From Candidatus Sulfotelmatobacter sp. (GTDB lineage Bacteria; Acidobacteriota; Terriglobia; Terriglobales; Acidobacteriaceae), in the NCBI GenBank assembly GCA_030039165.1, contig JASHQM010000039.1, forward strand, positions 1 through 56,463: 56,463 bases of DNA, in the 5' to 3' direction. The notes beneath the pieces were generated by a model. It saw nothing but the letters and a program-made list of their open reading frames with translations. It searched no databases and had not been told where the DNA came from. Both the position numbers and the translations under genes were made by a program. Positions 8,411 through 16,683 of this stretch are shown here, one piece after another. The stretch's first letter is position 1; the number at the start of each line of letters is the position of its first letter.

Positions 8411-8803
8411 ATGGCGAAAGCAGCAAAACTGAAGATTCTTTATGGCGAGGGAGACAACGAAGCGCAGGAAGCGGCCGCATCAGCATTTGAAAAGGCCGGC
8501 CACGCGGTAGAAAAAGCTATCGGGCGCAAAGCGGTGGAAGCCGCGCTGGGCAAGAACAAGTTCGATCTTGTGGTTCTGGGGCCGTCACTCAGCCGCAATG
8601 ACCGTCATCATCTTCCTTATATGGCGAAGAAGGCGCAGGCGGAAATCAGCGTGCTGGTCATGCATGCCGATGGCAGCCGCCATCCTTATGTCGATGCCTG
8701 CACCGACACCGGCGCCAGCATTGAGAATGTTCTCGCCCGCATCGAAAGCATGGCCATTGCGGGAATGATGCCGGCAGCGGCGGGAGCGGGGGCGGGAAGA
8801 TAG
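8411..8803 (+). CDS. Receiver-like (degenerate response-regulator fold) protein
   Basis: A 130-residue cytosolic protein beginning MAKAAKLKILYGEGDNEAQE, with GAGGA upstream of ATG 8411. The alternating strand/helix pattern (LKILYGE, FDLVVLGPSLS, ISVLVMHAD) resembles a CheY-type receiver. However, the phosphoacceptor position reads VLGPSLS rather than LDxxMP, and the N-terminal acidic pair is not preserved. It is therefore probably a pseudo-receiver that does not take part in phosphotransfer. It ends in a flexible Ala/Gly tail. The assignment rests on my reading of secondary structure and is moderate. Confidence 0.6.
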   Translation: MAKAAKLKILYGEGDNEAQEAAASAFEKAGHAVEKAIGRKAVEAALGKNKFDLVVLGPSLSRNDRHHLPYMAKKAQAEISVLVMHADGSRHPYVDACTDTGASIENVLARIESMAIAGMMPAAAGAGAGR

Positions 8804-8879
8804 CATGAAGTTAGATTCGGTTCGGTACGGAACAACCGGTCGTGTTCCCTGAGCCGTGCTGATCGATGACGCTGAGGAT

Positions 8880-9263
8880 TTAGTGCTCTTCCGATAGCGA
8901 AGGGGTCCCATCCGACCATCGGCCAACTGGAATCAGAAGAACTGTTAAGTTCTCTTCCGGATACTTGATTCCGAGAATGGGTGAGTCTGGCAGTCCAGCG
9001 CCCCAGGATTTGGGATCGGTTTCGGGAGTGAAAAACATGAGATGCGGACGCCAGTGACCGACACGATGACTGAGATAGGTTTGCTTGGAGAGCATGTAGG
9101 ACATCGATCCGGGTGCCGCCGTATGCAGTTCGCCACTCTTGATTGCCGCTTCAACGGCCGCTTGAATCCGGGCTGGCGACCCTCCAGCCATTGCCTCCTG
9201 AGTCCGCTTGATTGTGGCCGGCACTTGAGACCTCGCGGCGAGAGCGTTATAGCACTTGTGACC
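8880..9263 (-). pseudogene. 5'-truncated remnant of a conserved hypothetical protein
   Basis: The frame reads from just after an in-frame TGA (9264-9266) to TAA at 8880. Translation from 9263 gives GHKCYNALAARSQVPATIKR and continues without a start until GTG 9224. The later segment (PGSMSYMLSKQTYLSHRVGH, WRPHLMFFTPETDPKSWGAG) resembles the C-terminal half of a secreted family that I recall as having an N-terminal NGFTCLVER-like region. That N-terminus is absent here; the next gene ends only about 40 bp away. I read it as a decayed gene. It could be expressed as a 114-residue protein from GTG 9224. Confidence 0.5.
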
Positions 9264-9301
9264 TCACAAAAAACGCGAAACCAGAGCGCTGCTGCTGAAT
9301 T

Positions 9302-9688
9302 TCATTTCAAGCTCTTTCGTCGAACATTTTTTTTAGGCGTGACCTTGTCTTTTCCGTGACCCTCTTGGGCGAGGTCACGCAGTCGTTCGAGGGCGGCGGA
9401 CCAATACTGTTCGTACTTCGCAATCCACGGTGCCAATCCGGCGGCGAGGGCATCCGGTTCGAGTCGATAAATCTGCAGTCGACCCCGACGCGTTGCCGAT
9501 ACCACACCCCCCGCCCGCAGGCTCATGAGGTGTTTGGAAATGCCCGATGCCACCAGCTCGGGGAATTCAGAGGCGAGTTGACCGACGCTTAAGGGACCAC
9601 GTTCGGCCAGCAGATCAAGGATGATCCGGCGGGTTGGGTCAGCCAGGATCCGGAAGAGGGCATCGCTACTGTTGGACATCACTTGCAT
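9302..9688 (-). CDS. ArsR-family transcriptional repressor
   Basis: A winged helix-turn-helix regulator of 128 residues, with LFRILADPTRRIILDLLAER, the recognition region PLSVGQLASEFPELVASGISKHLMSLR, and the wing GVVSATRRGRLQIYRLEP. The metal-binding ELCVCDL box of true arsenic sensors is absent; the longer C-terminus (WIAKYEQYWSAALERLRDL) is that of the ArsR subfamily paired with SRPBCC proteins. It overlaps the end of the SRPBCC gene. Starts at 9688 and at 9679 (TGATG coupling) are both possible. The operon is probably autoregulated through the palindromes at 10137-10170. Confidence 0.88.
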   Translation of the reverse strand: MQVMSNSSDALFRILADPTRRIILDLLAERGPLSVGQLASEFPELVASGISKHLMSLRAGGVVSATRRGRLQIYRLEPDALAAGLAPWIAKYEQYWSAALERLRDLAQEGHGKDKVTPKKNVRRKSLK

Positions 9689-10122
9689 TGCTGGGCATCA
9701 CCCGCGTTCACTAAATCGGCCAACCGTTCGAGAATCCCGTGTGCGTCAGCACCACGTTCATAATCCTGTACCGTCTCAGCCCAGTCCGAACGGCCTATGT
9801 TCTCGAATCCATCGTGAATGAGGGTGACGCGTGTGCCGGCAGCACTGGGAGCCAGCGTGATGACTAATCGCGCGGGATGTGACCATCCACTGCCTTCCTC
9901 GAGCCAGGACAGAATCAGGCACTTCTCTGGCCGTAGCTCCAGCACGTTGCCGCTGACCCACGTTTTATGATCGGGACCGAGAAAGCGATATGCGCCGCCG
10001 ACGCGCAGATCGATCTCAATGTTTGAGCTGATCCATTGTCGCAGTGCTTCCTGAGTTGCCAACCAGAACCAGACGGCGCTCGGTTGAGCCTGAATTTCAA
10101 TCGACCGGACGACTTGCGGCAT
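9679..10122 (-). CDS. SRPBCC (AHSA1-like) domain protein
   Basis: A 147-residue START/SRPBCC domain protein, beginning VRSIEIQAQPSAVWFWLATQ with the family signature (VWxxLT..LxxW) and followed by DLRVGGAYRFLGPDH and TRVTLIHDGF. These helix-grip folds bind hydrophobic ligands. ArsR/SRPBCC pairs are common in soil bacteria and are thought to respond to small molecules. It is the first gene of a two-gene operon, with GGAG upstream of ATG 10122 and a strong promoter/operator directly before it. Confidence 0.85.
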   Translation of the reverse strand: MPQVVRSIEIQAQPSAVWFWLATQEALRQWISSNIEIDLRVGGAYRFLGPDHKTWVSGNVLELRPEKCLILSWLEEGSGWSHPARLVITLAPSAAGTRVTLIHDGFENIGRSDWAETVQDYERGADAHGILERLADLVNAGDAQQCK

Positions 10123-10136
10123 AGAATCTCCAATAC

Positions 10137-10187
10137 ATTACCCTTGGGTAATACATTACTGTATGGTAATACTTTTGGTCTTGTCAA
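10137..10187 (-). promoter_or_regulatory. SRPBCC-arsR promoter with two tandem palindromic operators
   Basis: Two 16-bp palindromes lie 18 bp apart: ATTACCCTTGGGTAAT (10137-10152) and ATTACTGTATGGTAAT (10155-10170), sharing ATTAC/GTAAT ends. On the - strand, TTGACA (10182-10187), an 18-bp spacer and TACAGT (10158-10163) form a promoter whose -10 lies inside the second palindrome. This is the layout of an autorepressed ArsR operon. The motifs are seen directly; ArsR binding is inferred. Confidence 0.75.
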
Positions 10188-10480
10188 CTGTGGATTCGCC
10201 GCAAGGGGTCGGCGACTCTTAATAGCGTTAATTGGCACAACCGTGGAATTCAAGTTGGTGTCATGCGGCATTCAAGTGGTTAACAGGTGGGACAAATCCT
10301 TCTCATCCAGACCTCGAATTTCGCATTCTCGTCGTTCGCTAACGCAAAGTGGGATTTTTTGCAGAATTCGATTCGAAGGCCGACCGGGCCCCGCACCAAA
10401 CGGGTAATAGGAAGAACCGTTGCGGAGTTGAAATTCAGCGGCTGAAGCCACCCGTTATTTGCCTGCTCAAGATTTGGCAC

Positions 10481-10610
10481 GAGTGGGATTTGTTCCCACT
10501 CTCCGGTGCTTGCGCCGACTTCCGATGCACGTGGTTCCCACCCCTTCGCAAAAGGCGCGAAAGGATGGGGTCGAAATATCCTCCCATGTCTCGCAAAAGC
10601 AAGACATGGG
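10481..10610. repeat. Group of three intergenic hairpins
   Basis: The 10188-10635 gap has no convincing gene but three inverted repeats. GAGTGGGA/TCCCACTC is at 10481-10501 (loop TTTGT). A CCCACCCCTTCGC/GCGCGAAAGG hairpin is at 10538-10570 (same family as 8242-8269). CCCATGTCT/AGACATGGG is at 10583-10610 (10-nt loop). They lie directly behind the stop of the prolyl oligopeptidase gene and may act as terminators or mRNA 3'-end protectors, although no long U-run follows. Confidence 0.5.
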
Positions 10611-10635
10611 GCCAAAAAGGGATGGGGCGCCCTGA

Positions 10636-12780
10636 TTAGTTGAACGACACGTTCATGTCCATATTGTGCGCGACAAAGGCCCAGGTGTCTGCGGTCTCAT
10701 CGATCAGCTTTGTGATCGATTTGCCCGCGCCGTGGCCTGCCTTGGTTTCGATGCGAATCAGCACCGGTGCAGGGCCGGCCTGGTCGGCCTGCATGGTGGC
10801 GGCGAACTTAAAGCTGTGGCCGGGGACGACGCGGTCATCGTGATCCGAAGTGGCAATCAGCGTTGGCGGATACTTTGTCCCCGGCTTCAGATTATGCAGC
10901 GGCGAATAGGCATACAGCGCCTTGAAATCCTCGGGATTGTCCGACGAACCATAATCTGAGACCCACGCCCAGCCAATGGTGAATTTGTGGAAGCGCAGCA
11001 TATCCATCACACCGACTTCCGGCAGTGCTACGCCGAAGAGATCAGGACGCTGGGTCACGCAGGCGCCGATGAGCAATCCGCCGTTGCTTCCGCCGCGAAT
11101 GGCCAGCTTTGGAGTCGACGTGTATTTGTTGTCGATGAGCCACTCGGCGGCAGCGATGAAGTCGTCAAACACATTTTGCTTCTTCAGCTTCATGCCCGCC
11201 TGGTGCCAATCTTCGCCGTATTCGCCGCCGCCGCGCAGATTGGGCTGAGCGTAGATTCCGCCCATTTCCAGCCAGACAATTGTGGGAACGGTGAAATTTG
11301 GCGTGAGCGAGATATCGAAGCCGCCATATCCATACAATAAGGTGGGGTTTTGCCCATCCAGCTTGATTCCCTTCTTATAGGTTATGAACATCGGCACCCG
11401 CGTGCCGTCTTTGCTGTGGTAGAACACCTGCTTGGTTTCGTACTGAGTGGCGTCGAAATCGACCTTGGGCTTGCGGAAGACCGTGCTCTTGCCCGCCTGC
11501 GGCTCGTAACGATAGACCGTTAGCGGAGAAGTGAAACTGGTGAAGGCGTAAAAGGTTTCTTTGTCTTTGCGCTTGCCAAAAAATCCGCCAGCAGTGCCGA
11601 TACCGGGCAGATCGACGTTGTGCAGGAATTCTCCGTTCAAGTCGTAGACACGCACTTCGGTCTTCGCATCTTTCAGGTAGCCAAGAAGAAACACGTTGTC
11701 GACCACACTCGAGAACTCCAGTTTGTCGGCACCCTGCGCAACAATGGTTTTCCAGTTGCTGCGCTCGGGATGGCGGGTATCAATGCCGATCAATTTTCCG
11801 CGCGGCGCATCGAGATCGGTCTGAATCCAGAAAACCGGGCCGTCATTGTCGATGAACGAATATTGCGCGTCGAAATCATCGAGCAGTTTGACCACAGGAG
11901 CATCGGGCTGCGTCAGATCTTTGTAGTAGAGCCGGTTCTTCGGCTCGGTGCCCTGCCAGACGGTAATGACCAGATAATGGCCGTCATCGGTAACGCTACC
12001 GCCGAATCCCATTTCCTTGTTGTCGGGCCGCTCGTAGATGAGTTTGTCTTCAGATTGATCAGTGCCCAACCGGTGATAGTACAGTTTCTGAAAATAATTG
12101 GTCTCGCGCAGCGCCGCGCCCTTGGGCTTGTCGTAGCGGCTGTAGTAAAAGCCCTTGTTGTCTTTGCTCCAGGAAGCGCCGGAAAACTTCACCCACTTCA
12201 GATCGTCGGGTAAATCCTTGCCGGTATCGACGTCGCGTACATGCCATTCGTTCCAGTCGGAGCCTGAGACGGCGATGCCATAAGCCATGAGCTTGCCGTC
12301 CTCAGAGATCGCGTCGCCGGCGAGGGCAACCGTGCCGTCGCTCGAAAGCCCATTGGGATCGAGCAGCACGCGTGGTTCGGCATTGAGCGACTCCGCGACA
12401 AGAAGCACATTCTGGTTCTGCAGGCCGGTATTGTGCTGGTAGAAATAGCGGCCGCCTTCCTGCAAAGGCACGTTGAAGCGCTCGTAATTCCATAGCTTGC
12501 TCAAGCGGTCGCGAATCGCATTGCGGTAGGGAATCTTGTCGAGATAGCTGAACGTTAGTTTGTTCTCGGCCTCGATCCACGCCTTGGTCTCCTCCGAGTC
12601 GGTATCTTCGAGCCAGCGATAGGGATCGGCGACTTTGGTGCCGTGGTAGTCGTCAACCTGATCGCTGCGGCGCGCCTGCGGATACACCAGAGGCGTGGAT
12701 GAATTCTGGGCAGTGGTTAAAACGGTAGGCAAACAAAATAGTAACAGGAAAAGACCTGCAACCTGGCGCATGAGACGCAT
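10636..12780 (-). CDS. Prolyl oligopeptidase (peptidase family S9A), exported
   Basis: A serine peptidase that cleaves after proline in short peptides. The 714-residue protein has an N-terminal signal sequence ([19 protein letters not shown]), the family start [17 protein letters not shown], a seven-blade propeller, and the alpha/beta-hydrolase domain. The nucleophile is Ser565 in RGGSNGGLL; the acid is Asp in [12 protein letters not shown] and the base His in KAGHGAG. The oxyanion-region motif YGYGGFDI is also present. All catalytic elements are intact, so it should be active, in the periplasm. It stands alone between hairpin repeats. Length is normal for the family. Confidence 0.95.
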   Translation of the reverse strand: MRLMRQVAGLFLLLFCLPTVLTTAQNSSTPLVYPQARRSDQVDDYHGTKVADPYRWLEDTDSEETKAWIEAENKLTFSYLDKIPYRNAIRDRLSKLWNYERFNVPLQEGGRYFYQHNTGLQNQNVLLVAESLNAEPRVLLDPNGLSSDGTVALAGDAISEDGKLMAYGIAVSGSDWNEWHVRDVDTGKDLPDDLKWVKFSGASWSKDNKGFYYSRYDKPKGAALRETNYFQKLYYHRLGTDQSEDKLIYERPDNKEMGFGGSVTDDGHYLVITVWQGTEPKNRLYYKDLTQPDAPVVKLLDDFDAQYSFIDNDGPVFWIQTDLDAPRGKLIGIDTRHPERSNWKTIVAQGADKLEFSSVVDNVFLLGYLKDAKTEVRVYDLNGEFLHNVDLPGIGTAGGFFGKRKDKETFYAFTSFTSPLTVYRYEPQAGKSTVFRKPKVDFDATQYETKQVFYHSKDGTRVPMFITYKKGIKLDGQNPTLLYGYGGFDISLTPNFTVPTIVWLEMGGIYAQPNLRGGGEYGEDWHQAGMKLKKQNVFDDFIAAAEWLIDNKYTSTPKLAIRGGSNGGLLIGACVTQRPDLFGVALPEVGVMDMLRFHKFTIGWAWVSDYGSSDNPEDFKALYAYSPLHNLKPGTKYPPTLIATSDHDDRVVPGHSFKFAATMQADQAGPAPVLIRIETKAGHGAGKSITKLIDETADTWAFVAHNMDMNVSFN

Positions 12781-12893
12781 GGCAATCCTCGGGAAGAAAT
12801 CGGTGGAGCGATCTATTCTGCCTCAGATTGGACGGGGAAGTACAGCGAGGGTCAACGAGCGCGGCCGCCCACAGCGGCGTAAGCGGAAAAACA

Positions 12894-12930
12894 GGTTCCT
12901 CATCCGCGCTTCGCGCGCGTTCGGAATGAC
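12894..12930. repeat. CTTCG/CGGAATGAC intergenic repeat, copy 2
   Basis: GGTTCCTCATCCGCGCTTCG followed by CGCGCGTTCGGAATGAC. The centre CGCGCTTCGCGCG is self-complementary, and the ends TTCC and GGAA pair, so the unit folds into a hairpin. It lies behind the 3' end of jag. Same family as 7553, 13491, 25018 and 36440. Confidence 0.55.
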
Positions 12931-12955
12931 ATCCGGGAAAGCACTAACAGAAAAC

Positions 12956-13477
12956 CTACGGCACTGTCCTTCGCGCGGGCTTCGGAGCGGTCTTGTAGTC
13001 GGCAGGATACAACACCACGCAGCGGTTAAATCCCTCCCCATCGCTTTCCGTTTTCAGATCGGTCTGATCGCGCAGCGCCAGATGCAACACTCGCCTTTCC
13101 CGCGACGACATGGGAGCGAACTGATAAGGCGTTCCCGTCTGCCGGACCTTCTCGGCGGCAACATCGGCGGCCATGCGCAACTCCTGCAAACGAGCGGCGC
13201 GCTGATTGCGGCAGTCGAACATAATCTTCTCGTGCTCCGCCGAAGGCAGGTGCAGAATCTCATACGCGAGCAGCTCGAGGGCGCGCAGCAGCTCGGCGCC
13301 GCGATCGAGCAGCAGAACGGAGTCCGGCCCGGAGAAGTCGACGAAAATCTCCGGCTTCTCCCATTCGCTTTGCGGCGGAGGGTCGACCACGATGCGGTAC
13401 TTCAGGTGAAGTCCCCCCTTGCTGACCAGGGTCTGAAGGAATTCGTTGATGCGGTTGGCGGCAGCGACTTTATCCAT
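12956..13477 (-). CDS. jag: Jag/KhpB-type RNA-binding protein (KH-R3H)
   Basis: An RNA-binding protein of the Jag/KhpB family. The C-terminal R3H domain is seen in RLQELRMAADVAAEKVRQTG and PYQFAPMSSRERRVLHLALR, ending in the typical SDGEGFNRCVVLYP. A divergent KH-like region covers about residues 20-90. The usual N-terminal Jag-N domain is missing or very short, so this is a short form (173 residues). It sits directly downstream of yidC on the same strand, the standard place for jag. KhpB proteins regulate translation and cell division in Gram-positives; the role here is inferred. Confidence 0.85.
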   Translation of the reverse strand: MDKVAAANRINEFLQTLVSKGGLHLKYRIVVDPPPQSEWEKPEIFVDFSGPDSVLLLDRGAELLRALELLAYEILHLPSAEHEKIMFDCRNQRAARLQELRMAADVAAEKVRQTGTPYQFAPMSSRERRVLHLALRDQTDLKTESDGEGFNRCVVLYPADYKTAPKPARRTVP

Positions 13478-13490
13478 AAATTCAACTTTC

Positions 13491-13514
13491 AGCTATCGAG
13501 CTTCGGGATGACAC
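13491..13514. repeat. CTTCGGGATGAC intergenic repeat fragment
   Basis: AGCTATCGAGCTTCGGGATG then ACAC: a short copy of the CTTCGGRATGAC family, placed between the end of yidC (13557) and the start of jag. Confidence 0.4.
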
Positions 13515-13556
13515 CTGGAAACGGGTTCAGCTTGCCTAATCACAGCTCGTGGCAGA

Positions 13557-15350
13557 CTACTTCTCTTTCTTCCTTGCCCGCTTTTCCATCATTTCGCGCA
13601 TCTCACGGCCCAGCTTGGTGCGGTTCATAATCGCCTGCTGGGCGATCGAAATTAAGTTTGATTCCGCGTAGTACAGGTTCAATCCCGCTTGCAGATTGAA
13701 GAAGATGAATCCCATAAACAGCGGCATCATCCAGTTCATCATTCTCTGCTGCGCCGGGTCCATGCCGGTCTGAGGCGTCATGCGCTGCATGACGAACATG
13801 CTGATCACCATCAGTATCGGCAAAATGAAATACGGGTCGCGCGCTGAAAGATCCTTGATCCACAACCAGTGCGCCTGCCGCAGATCGAGCGCCACGCCCA
13901 GCATTCGATAGTAGGCAATAATAAATGGGAACGTGACGAGCAGGGGCAGGCAGCCGCCTGCAGGATTCACTCCTTCTTTCTTATAGAGCGCTGCCACTTC
14001 CTCATTCATTGCGGCCTTGCGCGGATCGCGCAGGCTGTACTTTTTGTATTTCTCCTGGATCGACTTAATCTGCGGCTGCACGCGCTGCATTTTCAGCATG
14101 GATTTCATCTGCGCGATGCGAAAGGGAAGCAGGGCGACGGTAATGATCAGCGTCTGAATTACGATCGCCCATCCCCAGTTAGGGATGTACTTATAGGTCC
14201 ACTTGAGCCAGATAAACAGTGGACGGGCCAGTACACCCCACCAGCCGTAGTCGACCGTACCGCGAAGATCGGCATCGCCATTGTGGATGGTGGGCACCTT
14301 CGCCGCCTCGAGCGACGACATCTCTTTCGGCCCGACGAAGATCCGTTCACGCGTCGCTCCCTGCAGATCGCCAACAGCGACTCCGAGCACATCCACGTTG
14401 CTGGTCTCTTTTGCTCCCGGCTTCTGGGGAACCTGCAATGGATTGCGCAGCGTAACCATGGCGGCCGTCGAGGGGTCGCTGGGAATAAACAGCGCGGCAA
14501 AATACTGATCCCCCGGGCCGCTCCACTCGAAGGTGTTGGAGGGCCCTTTGATCGTGTTGCCGCCGCTGATGTTCTTTGCCGGCACACGCAACACGTAGTT
14601 GGGAAAAATCAGCGCTGTCTTGTCGGTCGAGACGTCGCTGTGGTAATCGAGGCGAGCCGCTGCGTACGAGGCAGGCGTCACCTGGTCGCCGAATCCCGAT
14701 GGCCACGCCGGAGCCGCGAAGATTCGGCTGCCTTTGTAAACCACCGATACGTCCGCATCCAGCACATAGGTGTTGTCAAAGCGGAAGCTCTTGCGTACCT
14801 CCAGATCCTGGTCCGCATATTCGAACGTGATCGTCGCCGGAGCGTTGGCGTGCCCTTCAAACGAAGCGACGTAAAGTGCCGACTTCAAGCGATCATTTAG
14901 AGCCTGGTCATACGTCCACAACGAAAGCGGGTACCCATATTTCTCGGCCGCGGCGACATTGACCAGATCGAGCAGACCGTTCTGCGCATCGTTCTTGAAT
15001 TTTTTCAGGACCCACGATTTCACCTCTGCGCCGCGGTTGCTGAAAGTAATCCGGTAAAGATCGTTTTCGATGACAGTTTCGCTTTCGGTGGAGGCTTGTT
15101 TCTGAACCACCTTGGCCGGTGGGGCCAAGGCTGGAATCGAAGGCGCAGAGACCGCGGGAACCGCGGTCGGCTGCACCGGCGCCGGCTGCGCGGGGGCTTT
15201 TGTGCTTTCTTTCTGCGGCGTGGGTGATGGCGGCGCGTACCTCTTGACCAGTCCCTCAAAAACGATGAAGCCAAGAAATGTCAGGAGCAGCACAAGCATA
15301 AGCTTGCGCTCGGAGCCGGGGTCCTGTTGAGGATTGTGGTATTCCGCCAA
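13557..15350 (-). CDS. yidC: Membrane protein insertase YidC
   Basis: YidC inserts and folds inner-membrane proteins, alone or with SecYEG. The 597-residue protein is the long Gram-negative form: an N-terminal membrane segment (LMLVLLLTFLGFIVFEGLV), a Pro-rich linker, a large periplasmic beta-sandwich domain to about residue 350, then the conserved core (GWAIVIQTLIITVALLPFRI, MKSMLKMQRVQPQIKSIQEK, GVNPAGGCLPLLVTFPFIIA) and a basic C-tail. The Arg in LLPFRIAQ is the conserved hydrophilic-groove residue. It lies in the usual rpmH-rnpA-yidD-yidC-jag order, 12 bp after yidD, so co-transcribed. Confidence 0.97.
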   Translation of the reverse strand: MAEYHNPQQDPGSERKLMLVLLLTFLGFIVFEGLVKRYAPPSPTPQKESTKAPAQPAPVQPTAVPAVSAPSIPALAPPAKVVQKQASTESETVIENDLYRITFSNRGAEVKSWVLKKFKNDAQNGLLDLVNVAAAEKYGYPLSLWTYDQALNDRLKSALYVASFEGHANAPATITFEYADQDLEVRKSFRFDNTYVLDADVSVVYKGSRIFAAPAWPSGFGDQVTPASYAAARLDYHSDVSTDKTALIFPNYVLRVPAKNISGGNTIKGPSNTFEWSGPGDQYFAALFIPSDPSTAAMVTLRNPLQVPQKPGAKETSNVDVLGVAVGDLQGATRERIFVGPKEMSSLEAAKVPTIHNGDADLRGTVDYGWWGVLARPLFIWLKWTYKYIPNWGWAIVIQTLIITVALLPFRIAQMKSMLKMQRVQPQIKSIQEKYKKYSLRDPRKAAMNEEVAALYKKEGVNPAGGCLPLLVTFPFIIAYYRMLGVALDLRQAHWLWIKDLSARDPYFILPILMVISMFVMQRMTPQTGMDPAQQRMMNWMMPLFMGFIFFNLQAGLNLYYAESNLISIAQQAIMNRTKLGREMREMMEKRARKKEK

Positions 15351-15362
15351 AGTCTTACCTGA

Positions 15363-15608
15363 TTACCTGGGATGGGAGCATGCCTGCTTCACCACCGGGT
15401 CATAACCGGATCCAGCCAATGGATGGCAGCGCAAAATGCGCATCAACGCCATCCATCCCCCGCGCAGTGCACCGTAGCGCTCGACTGCCTCGATCGCATA
15501 CTCGGAGCAAGTGGGCACATAGCGGCAGGCTGCGGGCAACAACGGCGAGATCGCCCATTTATAAGCCCGCAGCAAATACAGCACGGAGTATTTGGGAAGC
15601 TGGGTCAT
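15363..15608 (-). CDS. yidD: Membrane protein insertion efficiency factor YidD
   Basis: YidD is a small membrane-associated protein that assists YidC-dependent insertion. ATG 15608 gives 81 residues beginning MTQLPKYSVLYLLRAYKWAI; it holds the family motif YKWAISPLLPAACRYVPTCSEYAIEAVERYG and the later RILRCHPLAGSGYDPV. The three conserved Cys (RYVPTC, RCHP and upstream AAC) are present. An in-frame ATG at 15665 would overlap rnpA; 15608 leaves 7 nt after the rnpA stop and matches family length better. Confidence 0.93.
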   Translation of the reverse strand: MTQLPKYSVLYLLRAYKWAISPLLPAACRYVPTCSEYAIEAVERYGALRGGWMALMRILRCHPLAGSGYDPVVKQACSHPR

Positions 15609-15615
15609 TACTAAT

Positions 15616-16086
15616 TCAATCTTTCTCTCCGGCGGCTCTTGTTCCCGCATTTCCTTGAGAGTCATTGGATAACCCGCGCTCAATCCTTGCGAAGGCTAGC
15701 CGCACCTCGTTCACAATCTCGTCAAAGCCGGCGCTCAGTAGCGGCTTCCTGGGATGAATCACCACATCGGCGCGCAACAAGACCGCCGGCAGCGACAAAC
15801 GAACCGCCTCCCGCAACCGGCGCTTCATTCGATTGCGCTGCACCGCCCCGCCGAGCACGCGTCCAACGGCGAATCCAATTCGTGGCCCTTGTAGCGCGGA
15901 CGTCTGGTGTGGCGCGGACATCTTAGCCCGCGCGGTTGAGCTCTGCGCTTCCGACCGGGCCAGGTAAAAAACCGTCATCAATGCCGAAAACTGCCGGCGC
16001 CCCTGCTTGTACACGCGCTCGAAATCGGCATGCCGCAAAAGCCGCATCGCCCGGGGAAACCGCGCCGCTTTCTTCGCAGCTGTCAC
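15616..16086 (-). CDS. rnpA: Ribonuclease P protein component
   Basis: Protein subunit of RNase P, which matures tRNA 5' ends. The diagnostic RNR motif is GGAVQRNRMKRRLREAVRLS, preceded by LLRHADFERVYKQGRRQFSA and RIGFAVGRVLG. GTG 16086 gives 156 residues, with AGGAG about 14 nt upstream; ATG 16164 and ATG 16047 are alternatives. About 26 residues between the first and second conserved strands (around SEAQSSTARAKMSAPHQTSA) are an insertion compared with the E. coli protein. The reading frame stays open upstream right through rpmH, which is discussed separately. Confidence 0.88.
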   Translation of the reverse strand: MTAAKKAARFPRAMRLLRHADFERVYKQGRRQFSALMTVFYLARSEAQSSTARAKMSAPHQTSALQGPRIGFAVGRVLGGAVQRNRMKRRLREAVRLSLPAVLLRADVVIHPRKPLLSAGFDEIVNEVRLAFARIERGLSNDSQGNAGTRAAGEKD

Positions 16087-16187
16087 GGAATCGGGTCGAT
16101 CTCCTATCCTTGCGTTCGCCCCCGCACCCTTAACCCACGACGGGCAGGCGACACCTGCGGCCATAAAAGTAAGCGACACTGAGAATG

Positions 16188-16343
16188 CTACTCGCGGAAG
16201 CCGGGCTTCACCGAGACCCGCTTGCGCCCCTTGGCGCGGCGGCGGGAAAGCACCTTCTGGCCGCCCTGGGTCCTCATGCGCACGCGAAAGCCGTGCTTCT
16301 TGCTGCGCTTGCGCCGGTTGGGTTGGAATGTACGCTTGGGCAT
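16188..16343 (-). CDS. rpmH: 50S ribosomal protein L34
   Basis: A complete 51-residue L34: [20 protein letters not shown], followed by [20 protein letters not shown] and [12 protein letters not shown]34 is a small basic protein of the large ribosomal subunit. ATG 16343 is preceded by AGGAG about 12 nt away. It is the first gene of the rpmH-rnpA-yidD-yidC-jag unit, and marks the left border of the usual origin region. It lies antisense to nothing, and its frame differs from the extended rnpA frame. Confidence 0.97.
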   Translation of the reverse strand: MPKRTFQPNRRKRSKKHGFRVRMRTQGGQKVLSRRRAKGRKRVSVKPGFRE

Positions 16344-16683
16344 GAAAGATAGCTGCTCCTAATTTGTGCGACAGTGTATAGGCAAACAGTGAGTATAAAT
16401 GACGGGAAGGTTGCAGGGCAAAGACGAACGGGGTAGGTGTATGGCGACGGCAAAATGCCCCCTCCCCCGGCTTCGGGCCGCCCATGCGACGGACAGGGCT
16501 CTTAGTCCTATTCACGCGAAATTGTTTTGAAGGCCGGGGTCCGCAATAGTAAAATGCCAAGGCCTTTGGGGCGGGCAACTGGTAGGGTCCTCCTACAAGG
16601 GCACAGTTTCTGAACCCACGGGACAATTCAGTTCTATGCGGCTGGTTCAAATGAATCTCCTCGGGCCGCAGCGCGGAGGCTCA
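16344..16683. other. Intergenic region between rpmH and the repeat-protein gene
   Basis: This divergent 340-bp gap should hold the rpmH promoter (leftward) and a promoter for the secreted repeat protein (rightward). For the latter, TTGTTT (16522-16527), 17 bp and AATAGT (16545-16550) are a weak candidate. Leftward TATACT and TATACA hexamers lie at about 16377-16396. No DnaA boxes, tRNA or hairpin of note was seen. Confidence 0.3.

Noticed and set aside
10346..10364. Possible sigma-54 promoter (GTGGGA...TTGCA)
   Set aside because: The GG to GC distance is 8 rather than the required 10 bases.
10280..10615. 111-codon - strand frame
   Set aside because: It runs across three hairpin repeats and its translation is repeat-derived; no ribosome-binding site.
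12695..13630. 311-codon + strand frame
   Set aside because: Antisense to the prolyl oligopeptidase start and to jag, both certain; no family features. Long shadow frames are common at this GC content.
13869..14900. 343-codon + strand frame
   Set aside because: Antisense to the core of yidC with no recognisable motif.
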